Positions 23,600 to 35,917 of a stretch of 64,000 nucleotides of DNA are shown here, piece by piece. How positions within the stretch are numbered: position 1 is the first letter of the stretch; every line of letters begins with the position of its first letter. The translations under genes and the position numbers were made by a program. This DNA comes from Castor canadensis. Its lineage: Eukaryota; Chordata; Mammalia; Rodentia; Castoridae. The DNA lies in contig NC_133390.1 of assembly GCF_047511655.1 (NCBI RefSeq), forward strand, positions 89,969,583 through 90,033,582, written 5' to 3'. Below the pieces are notes generated by a model. That model was not told where the DNA came from, searched no databases, and saw nothing but the letters and a program-made list of their open reading frames with translations.

Positions 23600-23885
23600 T
23601 ATCATTTTTTTTAATTGTGGGTACATCATGACATTTACAAAAGTGTTTACAATACATCTTTGTTAAATTTACACCCTCTATCAATCTCCTTTATCTGTCT
23701 TTCCCCTGTTTTTAGAATAGTCCAACAGATCTCATTTTACATTCTCATACATGAGTACATAAAATTTCCACCATATTTACCCTCCTACACCCTTTCCTTA
23801 TGCCCCTCCCACCCCCTTTGGTACCATCTCCCAAACAGGACCTGATTTATGTTCCTGTCCTCAGTTTTTGAGGAAAAAAATAAAA
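23600..23885 (-). mobile_element. L1 3' UTR (antisense)
   Basis: Complement of the purine-rich L1 3' UTR. Blocks 'catgacatttacaaaagtgt' and 'ctcccaccccctttggtacc' match the copies at 4625 and 27600. It is heavily 5'-truncated. Confidence 0.7.
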
Positions 23886-23892
23886 GTATGCT

Positions 23893-24109
23893 GCTAGGAT
23901 TGGGGGTGTGGCCCAGTCATAGAATGCTTGCCTATTATTCATGAAGACATAGGTTCGATCCCCAACATCACCAAAAACCAAAAAGTGTGTGCCCACACGG
24001 ATGCAGTGGCATACACCAGTTATCCCAGCTACTCAGGAGGATGAGCAAAAAGATCACAAGAGTAAGGCCAGCCTGGGTTACATACTGAGGTCCTGTCTCA
24101 AAAAAAAAA
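23893..24109 (+). repeat. ID SINE followed by B1 SINE
   Basis: ID at 23893-23985 ('gggtgtggcccagtcataga'), then B1 at 23991-24109 ('gcccacacggatgcagtggc') with a poly(A) tail. The order ID-B1 is the reverse of the dimeric element, so these are two independent insertions. Confidence 0.82.
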
Positions 24110-24179
24110 TATATGAAAAATATATTCCCTTTCCAACACAAGGCTTGAAATCAGAAGCAGTAGTTAAGGAATACCAGCT

Positions 24180-24700
24180 ATATAGCTTGGTGTTACTTAA
24201 TTATTTTTCTATTTTTAATGATAGAAATAATGTATGATCATTATAGAAAATTTGTGAATAATGAAAATCATAAACAAAATTTTCCAATATTTAAAACTAT
24301 GCAACTATGGTTACTGTTGATATTTTGGTATATCCTTTCAGTTTTTTCCTATGAATAAATGTTTTTAAAATTGGGATCATATTCCATTTTTATTAGGTGA
24401 GTTTACCTTTATATTTGTCATATTGTGAGCTTTTCCCAAATCAAAAAATAAGTTTTCAATGACTGTATAGGATTCAATCATATGACTACATTGTAATGCT
24501 GCTAACTGGTCCATTATTGGGTTTATAATTTTTCACTAATATAAATAAAAGCACATAAAAATTTTTATCCATTAATCTTTGTGTGCATCTTTAGTAGTTT
24601 ATTTAGGGTAAATTCCTAGAATTATATCAATAAGCTAAAAAGTTTTAATATTCTCAATATATATATTGCCAATTTACTCTACAGAAAAGTTATTATTATT
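24180..24700 (-). mobile_element. Old LINE remnant (L1/HAL1-like)
   Basis: Blocks such as 'taatctttgtgtgcatcttt', 'ttagggtaaattcctagaat' and 'attgccaatttactctacag' follow the order of an old antisense L1-family 3' region. AT-rich and diverged. Confidence 0.55.
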
Positions 24701-24774
24701 ATGTGAATTTAAAATTCGGCTGTCAGTGCTCTCTGTGCTTTGCCATCTCAAAATCTATTTATACTTCTCCATCC

Positions 24775-24885
24775 TTGCTCTGGCCTGTCCCCAAAGGCCC
24801 ATGTGTTATGGGTTTGGTCCCCAGTTTTGTGCTATTGGAGGTGGTAGAAGTTTTAAGGATGGGCTTACTAGGAAGTGTTTAGGTC
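24775..24885 (+). mobile_element. Old MaLR LTR, left half (split)
   Basis: 'tgtccccaaaggcccatgtg' and 'tttggtccccag' are the sense 5' part of a MaLR-type LTR. The LTR breaks off at about 24885 ('tttaggtc') and its continuation is found 3.8 kb away at 28672 ('gagtcattgggctgtgacct'). Confidence 0.7.
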
Positions 24886-25395
24886 TATATTAGTTACTTT
24901 TGTGAACCTATGACCAACTACTTGATAGAAAAGACCTAAAGGAGGAATGATTTATTTTTGGTTCACAGTTTCAGACATTTCACTCCATTAAGGCAGGAAA
25001 GGTAAAGTACAGAGGAGTAGCCCACATCCTGGTGATCAGGAAGCAGAGAAAGAAAATATAGGAAGGATCTAGGACAAGATATAATTCCCAGGGACATCCC
25101 CCAGTGATATACTTCCTCCTACTAGGCCTCACCTACTTTTCACAACTTCCCAATAATGCCATTATATTATGACTTCATTAGGGGATTATTCATTAAGTCA
25201 AAACCCTCATGCTAAAATCATCTCTGGAAATGCCTTCACAGACACACCTAGAGGTGTGTTTTACTACTCTTCTAGGTATTCTCAATATGGTCAAGTTGAC
25301 AGTCAAGATGAACCATCACAAGTCCATTCCTTGCTAATGTGGCACCCTACCACATCTTTAAACCATCACATCCCACCCTTGGCCCCCCAAAAGTG

Positions 25396-25917
25396 TTAAC
25401 ACAGGAGTTAGGAAGGAAGTTAGGAAATCTGATGGCTGAGAACAGTAGCTAAATATTGATTTAAAAAGAAAAATCACATCCTCGCCTGCTGATGTTAACA
25501 GAATGACTTGTGACATAGAACAAGATCTTGTTGACCTAATGCCCTTGTAGCTTTAGGAGAATGAAAAGTTCTGGTCTGACCAACCAAGGCCAAAAACTCT
25601 CCTGCTTAATATGTAGGAGGAGTTAGTGATGCATGACCCATTCTCCTGGAGTTAGTGACATATAACCCAGGTTCCAGGAATGTCCACACCTATACCTATG
25701 ACCCTAATACAGGATTGAGGTCTTGGGACCTTTGGGGAAGTGACTCATTCTTGTGCCTACCCACTGTCCCATCTCCAGTGTATACTTTCACTCTCTTTTT
25801 CATTAATAAACCTGTTCCTGCTAAGCTTCCTTTATGTCCATCCTTGAATTCTTTTTCTCTGATGAGACAAAGAACCATCTGATCCTGATCTGGTGCCCCA
25901 TACCTGGTTACAGGGTC
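25396..25917 (+). mobile_element. ERV solo LTR inside MaLR
   Basis: A 522-bp block absent from the related MaLR copy at 51 kb. It begins TGTTAACAC and ends CTGGTTACA (TG...CA), with an AATAAA poly(A) signal at about 25805 on the plus strand followed by a T-rich U5-like segment. It lies at the start of the MaLR internal region. Short repeats of 'ggagttagtga' occur within it. I could not identify a target duplication; the family (class I-like) is unassigned. Confidence 0.65.
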
Positions 25918-27054
25918 CTGTCCATCTCATAATACAAAATATATTCAGTCCATCTCCATGAGTCCTCATGGTCTTAACAATTTCAACATTGTTCAAAAGT
26001 ACAAGTTTAAAGCCTCTCAAAGAAAACTCTAGATGTGATCCCCTATAAAATTAAAATTAAATTACATAGTACCAAAATGCAATGGCACAGAGAGTAAAAA
26101 ATTCCATTCCAAAAGGAAAGAATAGCCAGGAAGGATTAAGCCAAAGCAAGACCAAAACCCAGCAGGACAAACACTAAATTCTATAGCTCCATAATTGGCA
26201 TCCAAAGCACGTGATGTGACATGAATTTCAATGGGTTTGGGCAGCCCCTCCCATTGACATTGCTGTTCGCAGCCCACACGGGCATTCTCATGAGTTGACT
26301 CCACTTTTTGCCTGCACCTTTCCTTAGCAAATGTTCTATGCTCCTAAGATGTCCACCATCCTGGGATCAGCACTGTAACTCAGGCTTCACCCTCACTGCA
26401 TCACAGATCACTTGCTAAGTGCTACCCTCTGAGCCCTGCTACACCTTGCCTGGCCTCCCAGACTTTCTTTTGAAATGTGGGTGGAAGTTTCCTTGACCCC
26501 ATAACTCTTGCATTCTGCATGTCTGCAAACCTACCATCACATGGATGATGCTAGGGCCTGCTGCTAGCTAGAGTAGTAGGCAGACCCCTTTGAACCATAC
26601 AACCTCTGAGTTCCTGGATGGTTGAGCACAATGAAAAAATTCTGGGGTAACAACTTCCTAGGCCATCCTGTGTGAGCAGGGTGCCCCAGATGTGCTCTCT
26701 TCTCAAGGGAAAAAGTCTTTTAAATGAGTATACTTTTTCATATTCTTGAGCCTGCTACCGGTATAGTCTGGCCAATTCCTGAAATGTCCTCAAGGCATCT
26801 TTCCTATTGACCCAGTGCAAAGTGCTTGGCTTCTTCTTTTTTCTGGTTGCAGTATTTTATTATTTTGCTGAATTACATTATTTTAATACTATTGTTCTTG
26901 ATCATCGTATACAAATGTGCTATTCTCTACAGAAACCATGTCTTCCTTAGCAACTTTACACTGGCTTTTTTGAAGAACAAACAACTTTTTCAAGTCATTC
27001 TGCTCTGCTTTTTGCTACCAATTCTCATTATTAACCTGGCTACAAGCAGCCAGC

Positions 27055-27883
27055 AATAACCACATGACAATAGCTGTGGAAACAGCCAAGATGCCACAAT
27101 ACTGATGAATGGATTAAGAAAATGTAGTATTTATATGCCATGGAATTTTATCCAGCCATAAAAAATGAAATTTTGTTGTTTGCAGGTAAATGGGTGGAGA
27201 ACTAGAGAACATCATCTTAAATGAAGTTAACCAAGTTCAGAAAGCCAAAGGCTGCATGTTTTCTCTCATATTTGGAATATAGATCTAATACAAATACAAG
27301 CAATATTATGAAAAACGGGTCATGTTAAAGGGAGGTCACTAATAAAAGAAGGCCAGTAAAAGAAGGAAGTTGAGAAGGTTAATATGGTTGATGTACTTCC
27401 TCTATAAGAATAAACATAAAATTTTTAAACCTGTTGAAATCACCATAAAGAGGGGACTAAGGTAGAAAAGAGAAAAATAGAGGAGATAAACCAAATTGTG
27501 TCATAATAGATATAAAACATGGAAATGTCACAAGGAAACTCCCTGTATAGCTATCTTAAACAAACAAAAATGTCATTTTTTTACAAAAGTGGAGAACAGG
27601 AGGGCATAACAGGTTCTGTCTTTGTGGTTGGTATCAGTGGGAAGGGTGAGGATGTGGAGAGAGGGTGTAGGAGGGTGAATATGGTACCAATATTGTATAC
27701 ACATGTATGTAAATGGAAAAATGGGACTTGCTGAAACTATTCTAGGAATGGGGGGAGGAAGGGATAAAGGCGAATGATGGAGGGGGTGAATCTTACTATG
27801 ATACATCATAAGAACTTTTGTAAATGTCACAATGTACCCCCAGAACAACAATAATAAAAAAGAAATAAAAAATAATAACCACA
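27055..27883 (+). mobile_element. 5'-truncated L1 with perfect 10-bp TSD
   Basis: The sequence starts in the L1 ORF2 C-terminal/3' UTR region ('ttttatccagccataaaaaa' near 27148) and runs through the purine-rich 3' UTR to an A-rich tail (27845-27873). AATAACCACA is present at 27055-27064 and again at 27874-27883. It sits in the internal region of the antisense MaLR element. Confidence 0.88.
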
Positions 27884-28671
27884 CCACAGCCTGAATGCCA
27901 TGCTGTCTTAATCTTCCTCCACCAAATTAATTAGTCTATTTCTTTTAAATTCAGCCTAACTAAAAGTCTTATGACATGAACAAAATAGTCTGTAGTCCAG
28001 TTCTCAATAGAGTCCTTATTTCCAGCTAAAACCTTATGAACCTGGCTGTGACTTTCCACATTCTTATAGGCATTCCGGTCTTCCAGAGTCACCCATCAAG
28101 CTGTGCTTATAGCATTCTAGGGCTTTTCTAGCCTACTTGTCCAAACTCTCCCAAATTTCTCCCACAAACCAGTTCCAAAGGCATCTGAACCACTTTGTCA
28201 GTTAGTCATAGCAACAATCCCACTTCTCTGATATCAGTTTTCTGTGTTACTTTTGCAATCACTGTGACCAATAACTGAGGAAAACAACTTAAAGGGAGGA
28301 ATTATTTTGGTTCATGGTTTCAGAGGTTTCAGTCTATCAAGATGGGGAAGGGTAGATCAGAGTAGTTCACCTCATTGTGGCCAGGAAACAAAGAAAGAAA
28401 ATATAGGAAAGGTACAGAGTAGATATAGCCTCCAGAGATACACCCCCAGTGACCTTCCTCCTCCAACTAGGCCTCATCTCTTACTTTTGACCACCTTTTA
28501 CTTTTCATCATCTTGCACCACATTTTGAATCCAACAAGGAATTAATCCATTCATTAGGTCACAGCCCTCATCACTGGAAATGCCCTCACCAACACACCCA
28601 AATGGGTGCTTTACTAATCTACTAGGTAATTCTCAATCCAGTCAAATTGATCATCAAGGTTAACCATCACA

Positions 28672-28948
28672 GAGTCATTGGGCTGTGACCTTGAAGTGGA
28701 TTGAGGGACTCCAGTCTCTTCTTCTTTCCATCTTTCCTTCACTCCCCAGCCACGAGATGAACGATTTTTCTCCACCATGAGTTTCCACTATGGTGTGTCC
28801 TTTTAGGCCTAGCCACAAGCACAAAAGCAGACAGGGCCAACTGATCATGGACTAGAATCTTTGAAGCTGTGAGCCAAAAACAACCCCTTTCTCTTTATGC
28901 AGTTGATTATTTCAAGTATTTATTATAATAATAGAAAGTTAACTAGCA
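28672..28948 (+). mobile_element. Old MaLR LTR, right half (split)
   Basis: Continues the LTR that stops at 24885. It contains 'gctgtgaccttgaagtggat', 'accatgagtttccactatgg' and the 'gctgtgagccaaaaacaacc' 3' segment, ending near 'aactagca'. The last part matches the 3' LTR end at 639-765. Confidence 0.72.
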
Positions 28949-29299
28949 TGATCTCATAGTTTCTTTCATGAGACCAAAACTAACTCCCAAAGGTCAGCTA
29001 AAGATGACTAGGAATCAACTTTTAATTATAGACTGACATTTCTTGGCCTTAGTAAGGCAAAAAATCAAACAAACAAACATTACTTTCAGGACTGCCTTGC
29101 ATTAGTACATTTTTGTATTTTCCAAAACCACAATAGCCCAAGTCATTACAGGACACTAGAGAAACCTAAACACTAAAACTAGGATAGCAAAGAGAGAGGA
29201 AAGAATGGCTTCCTCATATTTAGGCTCTTGGAATCCTCTTGGAAGAGCTTATGAATTACCTGGGATCTTTTTTGTTTTTTGGTTATTTTTAATTTTATT
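28949..29299. other. Unassigned intergenic stretch
   Basis: Nothing recognised besides a short AAAC run at 29060-29077. Confidence 0.5.
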
Positions 29300-29379
29300 T
29301 ATTTGGTAGTACTGGGGATCAAACCCAGTTTCTTGCACTTCTAGGCAAATGCTCTATCATTGAGCCACATCCCCATTCC
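29300..29379 (-). repeat. ID SINE
   Basis: 'gtactggggatcaaacccag' to 'cattgagccacatccccatt', an antisense ID monomer. Confidence 0.82.
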
Positions 29380-29629
29380 ATTTTACTTATTTATTACTAA
29401 TGTTTTATTGTGTGCTTAGCATATTTGTACTGAGCTTACTCTGAAGCTCTTTTCACTTAATACTATAGCTGTAGTAAATCTTAACTCATCTATTTCTAAA
29501 TCAGTATGATACTAATCTTAGAATATGGTTCCATAACTGGTAGTGAAGCACTTCCTACTTTTATTTATTTGTTCTACTCGCCCTACACTCTTCCAAATGG
29601 AGTGATTTTTCCAGCTCTATGTGGTATAA

Positions 29630-29830
29630 TTTAAAAATAAGATTATATTTAAGGTGTACAAAGTGATAGTTTGATATATTTATTTATTGTGAAATGATTA
29701 CGCAATCAAGCTAGTTAACCTATCACTTCTCATACGTGTGAGTGTGTGTGTGTCTGTGTGAACATTTAAGATACTTTCACCAAATTTCAAGTATATATTA
29801 TAGTACCGAGCACATGATAAATGTCTCTTT
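29630..29830 (-). mobile_element. Old L1M 3' UTR fragment
   Basis: 'attgtgaaatgattacgcaa' and 'tcaccaaatttcaagtatat' match the antisense L1M 3' UTR, as at 8525. It contains a short GT run (29740-29755). Confidence 0.7.
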
Positions 29831-30084
29831 CTAACAAGATTCATGGACTACTCTGACAGCAAGGTTATCCAGCTGTTAAGAAGGACAACAGTTTGAGATA
29901 TGAATAATTTAACAGGCTCCATGAAGGGTTGATAGTGACCATGAAGGTAACTAGCATTCACCCCAGAAGGACTGCCTGATTTCCTAGTAACTTTGCTGAT
30001 AGAAATGCACATCTCGGTCCTGACAGTCAGCTGCAGTTCCTCACCATTTTGTAATATGGTATTGCCTTGCAGAGATAATATGAT

Positions 30085-30305
30085 GGAATAGAAAGATAAT
30101 GAGTTTTAGGATCCAAAATTTTTGAGCACAAATCTCAGTGCTGTTCTGCAAGATCTCATAAGCTTTTCAGTTTCTTCCCCTGCAACATGAACAAAATGAA
30201 ATCTACTTTACACAGTATTGAGATAATTACCCATGATAATACTCTTAAGTACTTGACAGAGTGCTTGACTCATAATAAACACTTGACGAATGTCTAAGTT
30301 TGTTA
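30085..30305 (+). repeat. MIR element
   Basis: Sense MIR with recognisable order: 'gagcacaaatctcagtgctg', 'cagtttcttcccctgcaaca', then 'gcttgactcataataaacac'. Nearly full length though diverged. Confidence 0.72.
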
Positions 30306-31159
30306 TTCTTATTAGTAGATACATTATTTCCGTCTCCTGCAGAAATAATGGCAAATTTACTTCAGAAAGTTATCCTTGAACAATATGAAAAATTTACTGT
30401 TTTGGGAGTCAAGATAGCTAGTCTTCTCAACATATTCTGGATAGTGCTGATCCCTTTCAATGTCTTATTTCTGAAAGACATAGTAGAGATGGATTCAAAG
30501 AAATGTGAGTTGACTTCTTATCGGCTCCCAGGGGCTTAGTTCTTTTTGAGTGACTACAAACATTGCTTCCTGATAGTGAATGCACGTAGCACTGATAAGA
30601 AGTCTATAAGAAAATGAAAATAAAACTGTTCTTTTTTTTCATAGCTAAACATCTTTAACATATGAGATTTTTTTAGAACTTTCTAGACTTTCAATTCAAG
30701 TTTTTTGTCTTTTTTCATTCATTAACTCTGTTTACTCCCATCTTTGTCACTTTTTTGGTATTTATAACTGGAATTAGGTTGCAGGGGCAGAACCTTTTCA
30801 CTACAATGATTTTGTGATAGCTCAAAACATGGTAGAGAGGGGAAGTGAGCCAATAATTTTCTATGGAAGAAATAAAGGAATTTCAGAAAGGTAGGTTACA
30901 CATCCAGAGTTACAAAACTCATTGGTGACTCAGGTAGGATTTGAACTTACATTTTTTTCCAACATCATAGTTCATGTTCTTTTAAACATTTAATGTTTAT
31001 TCTCAAATCTGGGAGATAAAACAAACATCCAGACTATTATAAGTCAAGATGAAGTGGGCAGCTGTGACATAAATATACAAGATTATATAGTTATACATAG
31101 TATAAACCAGGTGCTGCAAGGATCAAAACCAAGGGGATGTATTCAGTGGGCAGGTGAGG
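30306..31159. other. Unassigned, with MIR fragment at 30840-30980
   Basis: The fragment 'ggtaggatttgaacttacat' near 30931 is MIR-like. The frame open at 30300-30539 has no recognisable similarity. Confidence 0.45.
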
Positions 31160-31500
31160 CATGGCTTTGTGCACTTGGATTGAGATAGGTCTCTGTATGA
31201 GACACTGTTGTTTGTGGGAATAGCACAAGAAAAAATGGGAAATCCCAGCAAGTCTTCTCAGAAGTTTCAGTGAAAATATCATAGAGAAAGCCAGAAAGGA
31301 CAGGTTGAGGCCAGATTATAGAAGACTACATGTATGTGCCCAATGATGCAGGAACATAGAAGTCAGTAAACAACTAGAAACTTGTAGATTCTCAGCCAAG
31401 AAGTGACTTCATCAGAGCAGAATTTTAGGAAAATAAATTTGACAATAGCATATTGTATGGACTGGGGCAGGGAAAACCAGAAAGTTCTGTTTGTTGTCAT
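31160..31500 (-). repeat. L2 (LINE-2) fragment
   Basis: Antisense L2 blocks: 'gaggccagattatagaagac', 'gaagtgacttcatcagagca' and 'ggggcagggaaaaccagaaa'. Confidence 0.6.
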
Positions 31501-32449
31501 GAGAGGTAAAGAGATGCATCAACAAGGTTTGTTTCTTAAGTCTCTAATTTTACAACCACTTTTTACACACCCAAATAACTTCAATAAAAGGCAGAATTTA
31601 ATTAATGTCATTAAAATATACAAAATGCTATGGTAATTGAAGATTGAGGTAAAAAGGATCTGTGTTTTAGTTGGTCAAGGAAACATAAGGCAATCCTTGT
31701 CAAAGTGAAAAAATTTTAAAAGCTAGGTCTGATTTCATGGAAAAGAATTAATATCGGGGGCATTTAAACTTCCTTAACATTTGTATTTCAGCATGTGTGG
31801 ACCTAAACAATTAGCTCATTATCCTCTAACCAACTAGTTCCTTCCAAATACTAATAACTGAAGTCACTTTTTAAAATTATATATTATTTAGGTATGCACA
31901 AAGGCAAAGTGAGTTTGGTTTTTAAAACAAAAGTAAAAAGAGCAATCTACAGTAAGTTTTATTTTTAGAGTTACTGCTTTATCAACTAAGCCAAGATGAA
32001 ACAGTTACTCATTAGATGACAAGGTTTTTTTCTTCTTAAATTCATTGCTGAGTTGATAACATATCTGACTCATTGTCACTTAAAGAGCAACCTACTTGCA
32101 GAGACTTGTGCAGCTACTCCAGGGTCAATCTCCATAGAAAATATATTTTTCTTTCTGCAATGCTAATAATGAAAATACCAGCTAACTCAATTCTGGCTTT
32201 CATTATAAATAAGTCAGACTTTATAAAGATTGATAAGTGGGGATGAGAATTTTTTTGGCAAAAATGATTTTTTTTAATGAAGTAATCTTTCTGTTATTTG
32301 AAAAGTAACAAATTCCATAACATTGACTCATTTGTGGTGAGAAAGTTCATGAAATTCTGAGAGTAAGATGGAGCAGTACAATATTTGTAATGAGAGATAA
32401 TGCCACATTGCACAAAAAGTAGGATTAATGTTGTTTTGGAGGGTGGGGT
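31501..32449. other. Unassigned AT-rich stretch
   Basis: No coding exon and no repeat I can name. Confidence 0.45.
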
Positions 32450-32531
32450 TGGTGGTAGCAGTACTAGGGATTGAACTCAGGGCCTGTGTTTGCTAGGCAA
32501 GCACTTTATGACTTGAATCACACCCCAGTCT
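32450..32531 (-). repeat. ID SINE
   Basis: 'gtactagggattgaactcag' through 'gcaagcactttatgacttga', an antisense ID monomer with an eroded end. Confidence 0.8.
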
Positions 32532-33670
32532 AGATTAATGTCATTTTAATTCAAAGTTTTTAAAGTAATATATCCATCTGAGAGAACTGATAAGAACTCA
32601 AATTCATTTCAGTTAAAGCAAAACAGGAAGAGCTTTAAGTGGCTAATCCTGATAAGGAAGGAGGGAGTGGGGGTAAAAGAGAGAGAGACAGAGAGAGAAT
32701 ATTTCCAGATTGAAAAAAATTGTGAAGCTCTGGGATTTGGGTAAAGGTAGTGACAAGTTGGGTGATGGTGGGGTGGTTAAATTCTGCATTTGCCTGACTT
32801 GTATTTATGAGATTCGACTGGAAAGAGAAAAACCTTCTGAGGCATTCTTTAAGCACATTTTTTAAGCAGAGATTCTTCTCTGATTTATTTAGTCTACATG
32901 AAAGCAATTGTGTGACTGTTGGAAGACAGGCTCCTAAGAGTAGAGATAGTAGCACACCTGGTCTGGGGTCAGAAGTTCTGGTCCCTATGTCAGTCGCACC
33001 ATTTATTAAATGATTGATTTGATATAGGAGGCTGCAATGTTGCTGAAGAATTTCGAAGCTTTGTTGGTGTTTCAAACATGCTCTGTTCCTTAGGTTGTAG
33101 AGTTACTCTGCTATGGTAGCTTGGAAGGTTGTTCAATATGGAGACCTAGGGAGGATGAAGAGGGTGGAGACCTGAATCTCCCATTCCCACCCCGGAGCAC
33201 TCCCTCAAGATCTTGACAAAGATGCTCAATCCTGGGAGCTCAAACTTCTTTCTTGCATACTGGGAATAATAAAAATTCCTTTATACGTCTGTTATTGATA
33301 GTAAATGCCCCAAATAACATGAAGTACTGTCTTCTAAAGACTGCATAAATTTATGTTAAACATACAGGTTATGGAAAGAGAAATACCAAAGTAAGAAATA
33401 TGCATTAAAGGAAGATTATTTCTTTTAGGAAACTTCTTTATTTTGCTCTGTCCCTAGAACATTTTAGAAATTTATCTTCAGACATTTGACTTTAATTATT
33501 GATTTTTTCCCCCTTTATAAGAAAAGTGTTCTTGCTTAAATCATTATTACCCTGCTAATACCGTGGCTCAAATTCAGAGGGTTGGGTTTCCCAAAGAGCA
33601 CTTAAAAACAGGTGACGATAATACACATTACAGCACTCAGTGTGCAGTGAGAACAGAAGCTAGCGTCTAA
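32532..33670. other. Unassigned, with a possible MIR remnant
   Basis: A 146-codon minus-strand frame (32635-33075) crosses it, without similarity to a known protein. The block 32920-33005 is vaguely MIR-like. A GA-rich run lies at 32679-32698. Confidence 0.4.
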
Positions 33671-33711
33671 GGCTGGTGGAATGGCTCAAGTGGTAGAACA
33701 TCTGTCTAGAA
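33671..33711 (+). repeat. Truncated ID SINE
   Basis: Only the 5' half ('ggctggtggaatggctcaag', then 'tggtagaacatctgtctag') is present, without a B-box or tail. Confidence 0.6.
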
Positions 33712-35379
33712 ACCGCCTTCTCTCATCCCTGGTTCCTGAGGAGAGGGACTACTCCAGAAGCCCTTATTAGCTGCAGTCATTTGTATGAGAAAGTGTTAAG
33801 AGTAGCACTCCTGACCTCCTCACATCACATTAAGGACTGAAAACTGTGAAGGCGGCTAATGCTCCATGTTACCTCGGTGTGACGGAGAAGCGTAAAAAGT
33901 GGCTTTGAACTTGTGCCCTACTTTCACCCCAGCTTGACTACCTCACCTACCACAATGAGATTCTGCTCCTAGAACTGCTAACGTGAAATCAAGAGTTTTG
34001 TTGATCTGACTCTGTTTTTCTTAAATACCTATGAAGATGCTTACTGTCTGAGAGCACATTAAATACTCACAAGTGAATAAATGAATGAATGAATGAGCTC
34101 CCAGAGACATCCCCTTAGAACCAGCATTCATTCTCTAATTCACTCATTGAGCAAACCTTGCTGAGGGCCTACTATGTGCAGGAGGTGTACTAAGACCATT
34201 GATACAATATGATAAGAGGGGTGACTGCCCCATGCTTGAGATTTTTGCATCAAATAGTCATGCAATTATAAACCTCTATGTCATACAAAAATATGCTTTA
34301 TGCACTATAAGATGGACATAGTTATATGATGGCAAGCTATGCATATTGTAATTTTAATATATCACACATATATTTGATTTGCATGGAATTTTCTGTCATT
34401 AATAATTTCACTTGGCTTTTTTTTGTTCTTTCTTTTACAATTTTAAGCACTTTTGGAAACACAATTTGGATATCCTAGTCCATCTGGAGAAAATGGCTAA
34501 GGAAGTTTGAACTTATGACTTCTTTTTCTGTTAAATATTCTTTGGAACAAGAAGAGGTATTCAAAGAAATTGTTCCTTTAATCTTAGAATTTTGTTCTAA
34601 AAAGCAAGTTCATTAATGTTTATTATTTCTAATACTGAGAATGGTGTTTCTGCCAACAATACAAATGTTTAGAGTAATAGTTGATCCACAGGGCTCCTTT
34701 TCATCTTTTCTTACATCCCAAGCAGAGTCCAAAGTCTAAGCTAAATAGCTTGGTATCAGACCAAAGCACTTGTTTCCATCAAGAAACTATTAATGTTTCT
34801 AAATTGTTCATTCTCAGCTTCTATTGCTGAAGGAAAGTGACATGTTGTTGACAGCTATCAGAGCTCTTCATGTTTTATTGGCAAGTCATTTGAAAAATTA
34901 CCATACCATTAAATTCAATTCTTAAAAAGTTTCAAAACCCTCAGAAAAGTGCTAAGATAGGAATAAAATAGTATCTTTACTACATATTCACTTGGTGTTC
35001 TAGTATTTTGTCACTGGTTAATGGGGGCGGGAATGGGTTTGGACAAGAAGTCCTCCAGTGGAATGAAGTATCATGAAAAGAGGTTTCTCTCTTGGCTTCT
35101 CTCTCCTCCCCAAGGGAAGGGCACCCAGTAGAAAGCTGGAAAGCTGTTACTTTCTATGAGCAAAGGAGAAAAATTTCCCAGCTAGATACCTACCTGGTGT
35201 AGGAGTTTATGACTTGCCTATTAGGGTGCTCTAAGAGCCTGGGAACAAATGTCTGAGATAGATTACTTGGTGCTATATCTGGGTACGGGGAGCAAAGGCA
35301 GTCTCCTTAAGTTCTTTGTTCTTGAGAAGTTCAGAAAGAAGGACACAAGAGCCAGTTTTAGGAACTGCCAAGGGTGGAA
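33712..35379. other. Mostly unassigned; L2 3' end at 34115-34250
   Basis: 'gagggcctactatgtgcagg' near 34163 is an antisense L2 3' end, preceded by a short (AATG)n run at 34079-34096. The rest is unassigned. Confidence 0.45.
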
Positions 35380-35600
35380 AGGCAAAGAACCCACTGTCAG
35401 AAGAGCAAAAAGAGTAGATGAAGTAGTACAAGACGGAGCTGGGAAGGTAGCTGGAGCCAGATTGTTTAAGGCTTTACTTGTTGGAGCAAAGCAGGTACAC
35501 TGAGTTAAGTAAATAATTGGAAACTACTGTAGGTTCTTTGAGCCAAAAAGGGCTCAGTGTTGTGAAACTAATCAGTGTTGTGCTTTAAGTAAATTAATCA
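35380..35600 (-). repeat. L2 (LINE-2) fragment
   Basis: 'gctggagccagattgtttaa' followed by 'gaaactactgtaggttcttt' and 'attaatcagaaag' are antisense L2 landmarks. Confidence 0.6.
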
Positions 35601-35917
35601 GAAAGAAATGTATGCACTGTATTAGGTAAGGGAAGGCAGGATCACACATATGCAGTGCTGAAGATAAAAAAAAAAAACACAGTTATGAGACACTGCTACA
35701 CACCTACTTAAATGGCTAAATTTTTTTTAATGGACAATACCAAGTGTTGGCAAGGACTTGGACCAACTGGAACTCTCATACATTGCTGGTATGAATGCAA
35801 AATGGATCAACTGCTTTGGAAAATGGTTTGGCATTGTCTTATAAGTTAAACACACACTATGTACCTATGGTTATCTATTCTGAAGAAGTGAAAACCTATT
35901 TTAAACACAAAAATCTA

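Larger units (their letters stand above)
24886..28671 (-). mobile_element. ERVL-MaLR provirus remnant (LTR-internal-LTR)
   Basis: Antisense MaLR element. The left LTR (about 24886-25370) and right LTR (about 28240-28671) share blocks such as 'gaaagaaaatatagga' and 'actaggcctca', and both end near 'aaccatcaca'. The internal region (25918-27054, 27884-28240) has the MaLR internal layout ('ccatctcataata', 'agtcctcatggtctta'), also seen at 51410-52195. This family is non-autonomous and encodes no envelope. No viral ORF is intact. It is interrupted by an ERV solo LTR and by an L1. Confidence 0.75.

Noticed and set aside
32635..33075. 146-codon minus-strand frame
   Set aside because: Contains low-complexity Ser/Leu/Pro at its end from a GA-rich tract and no homology that I can see.
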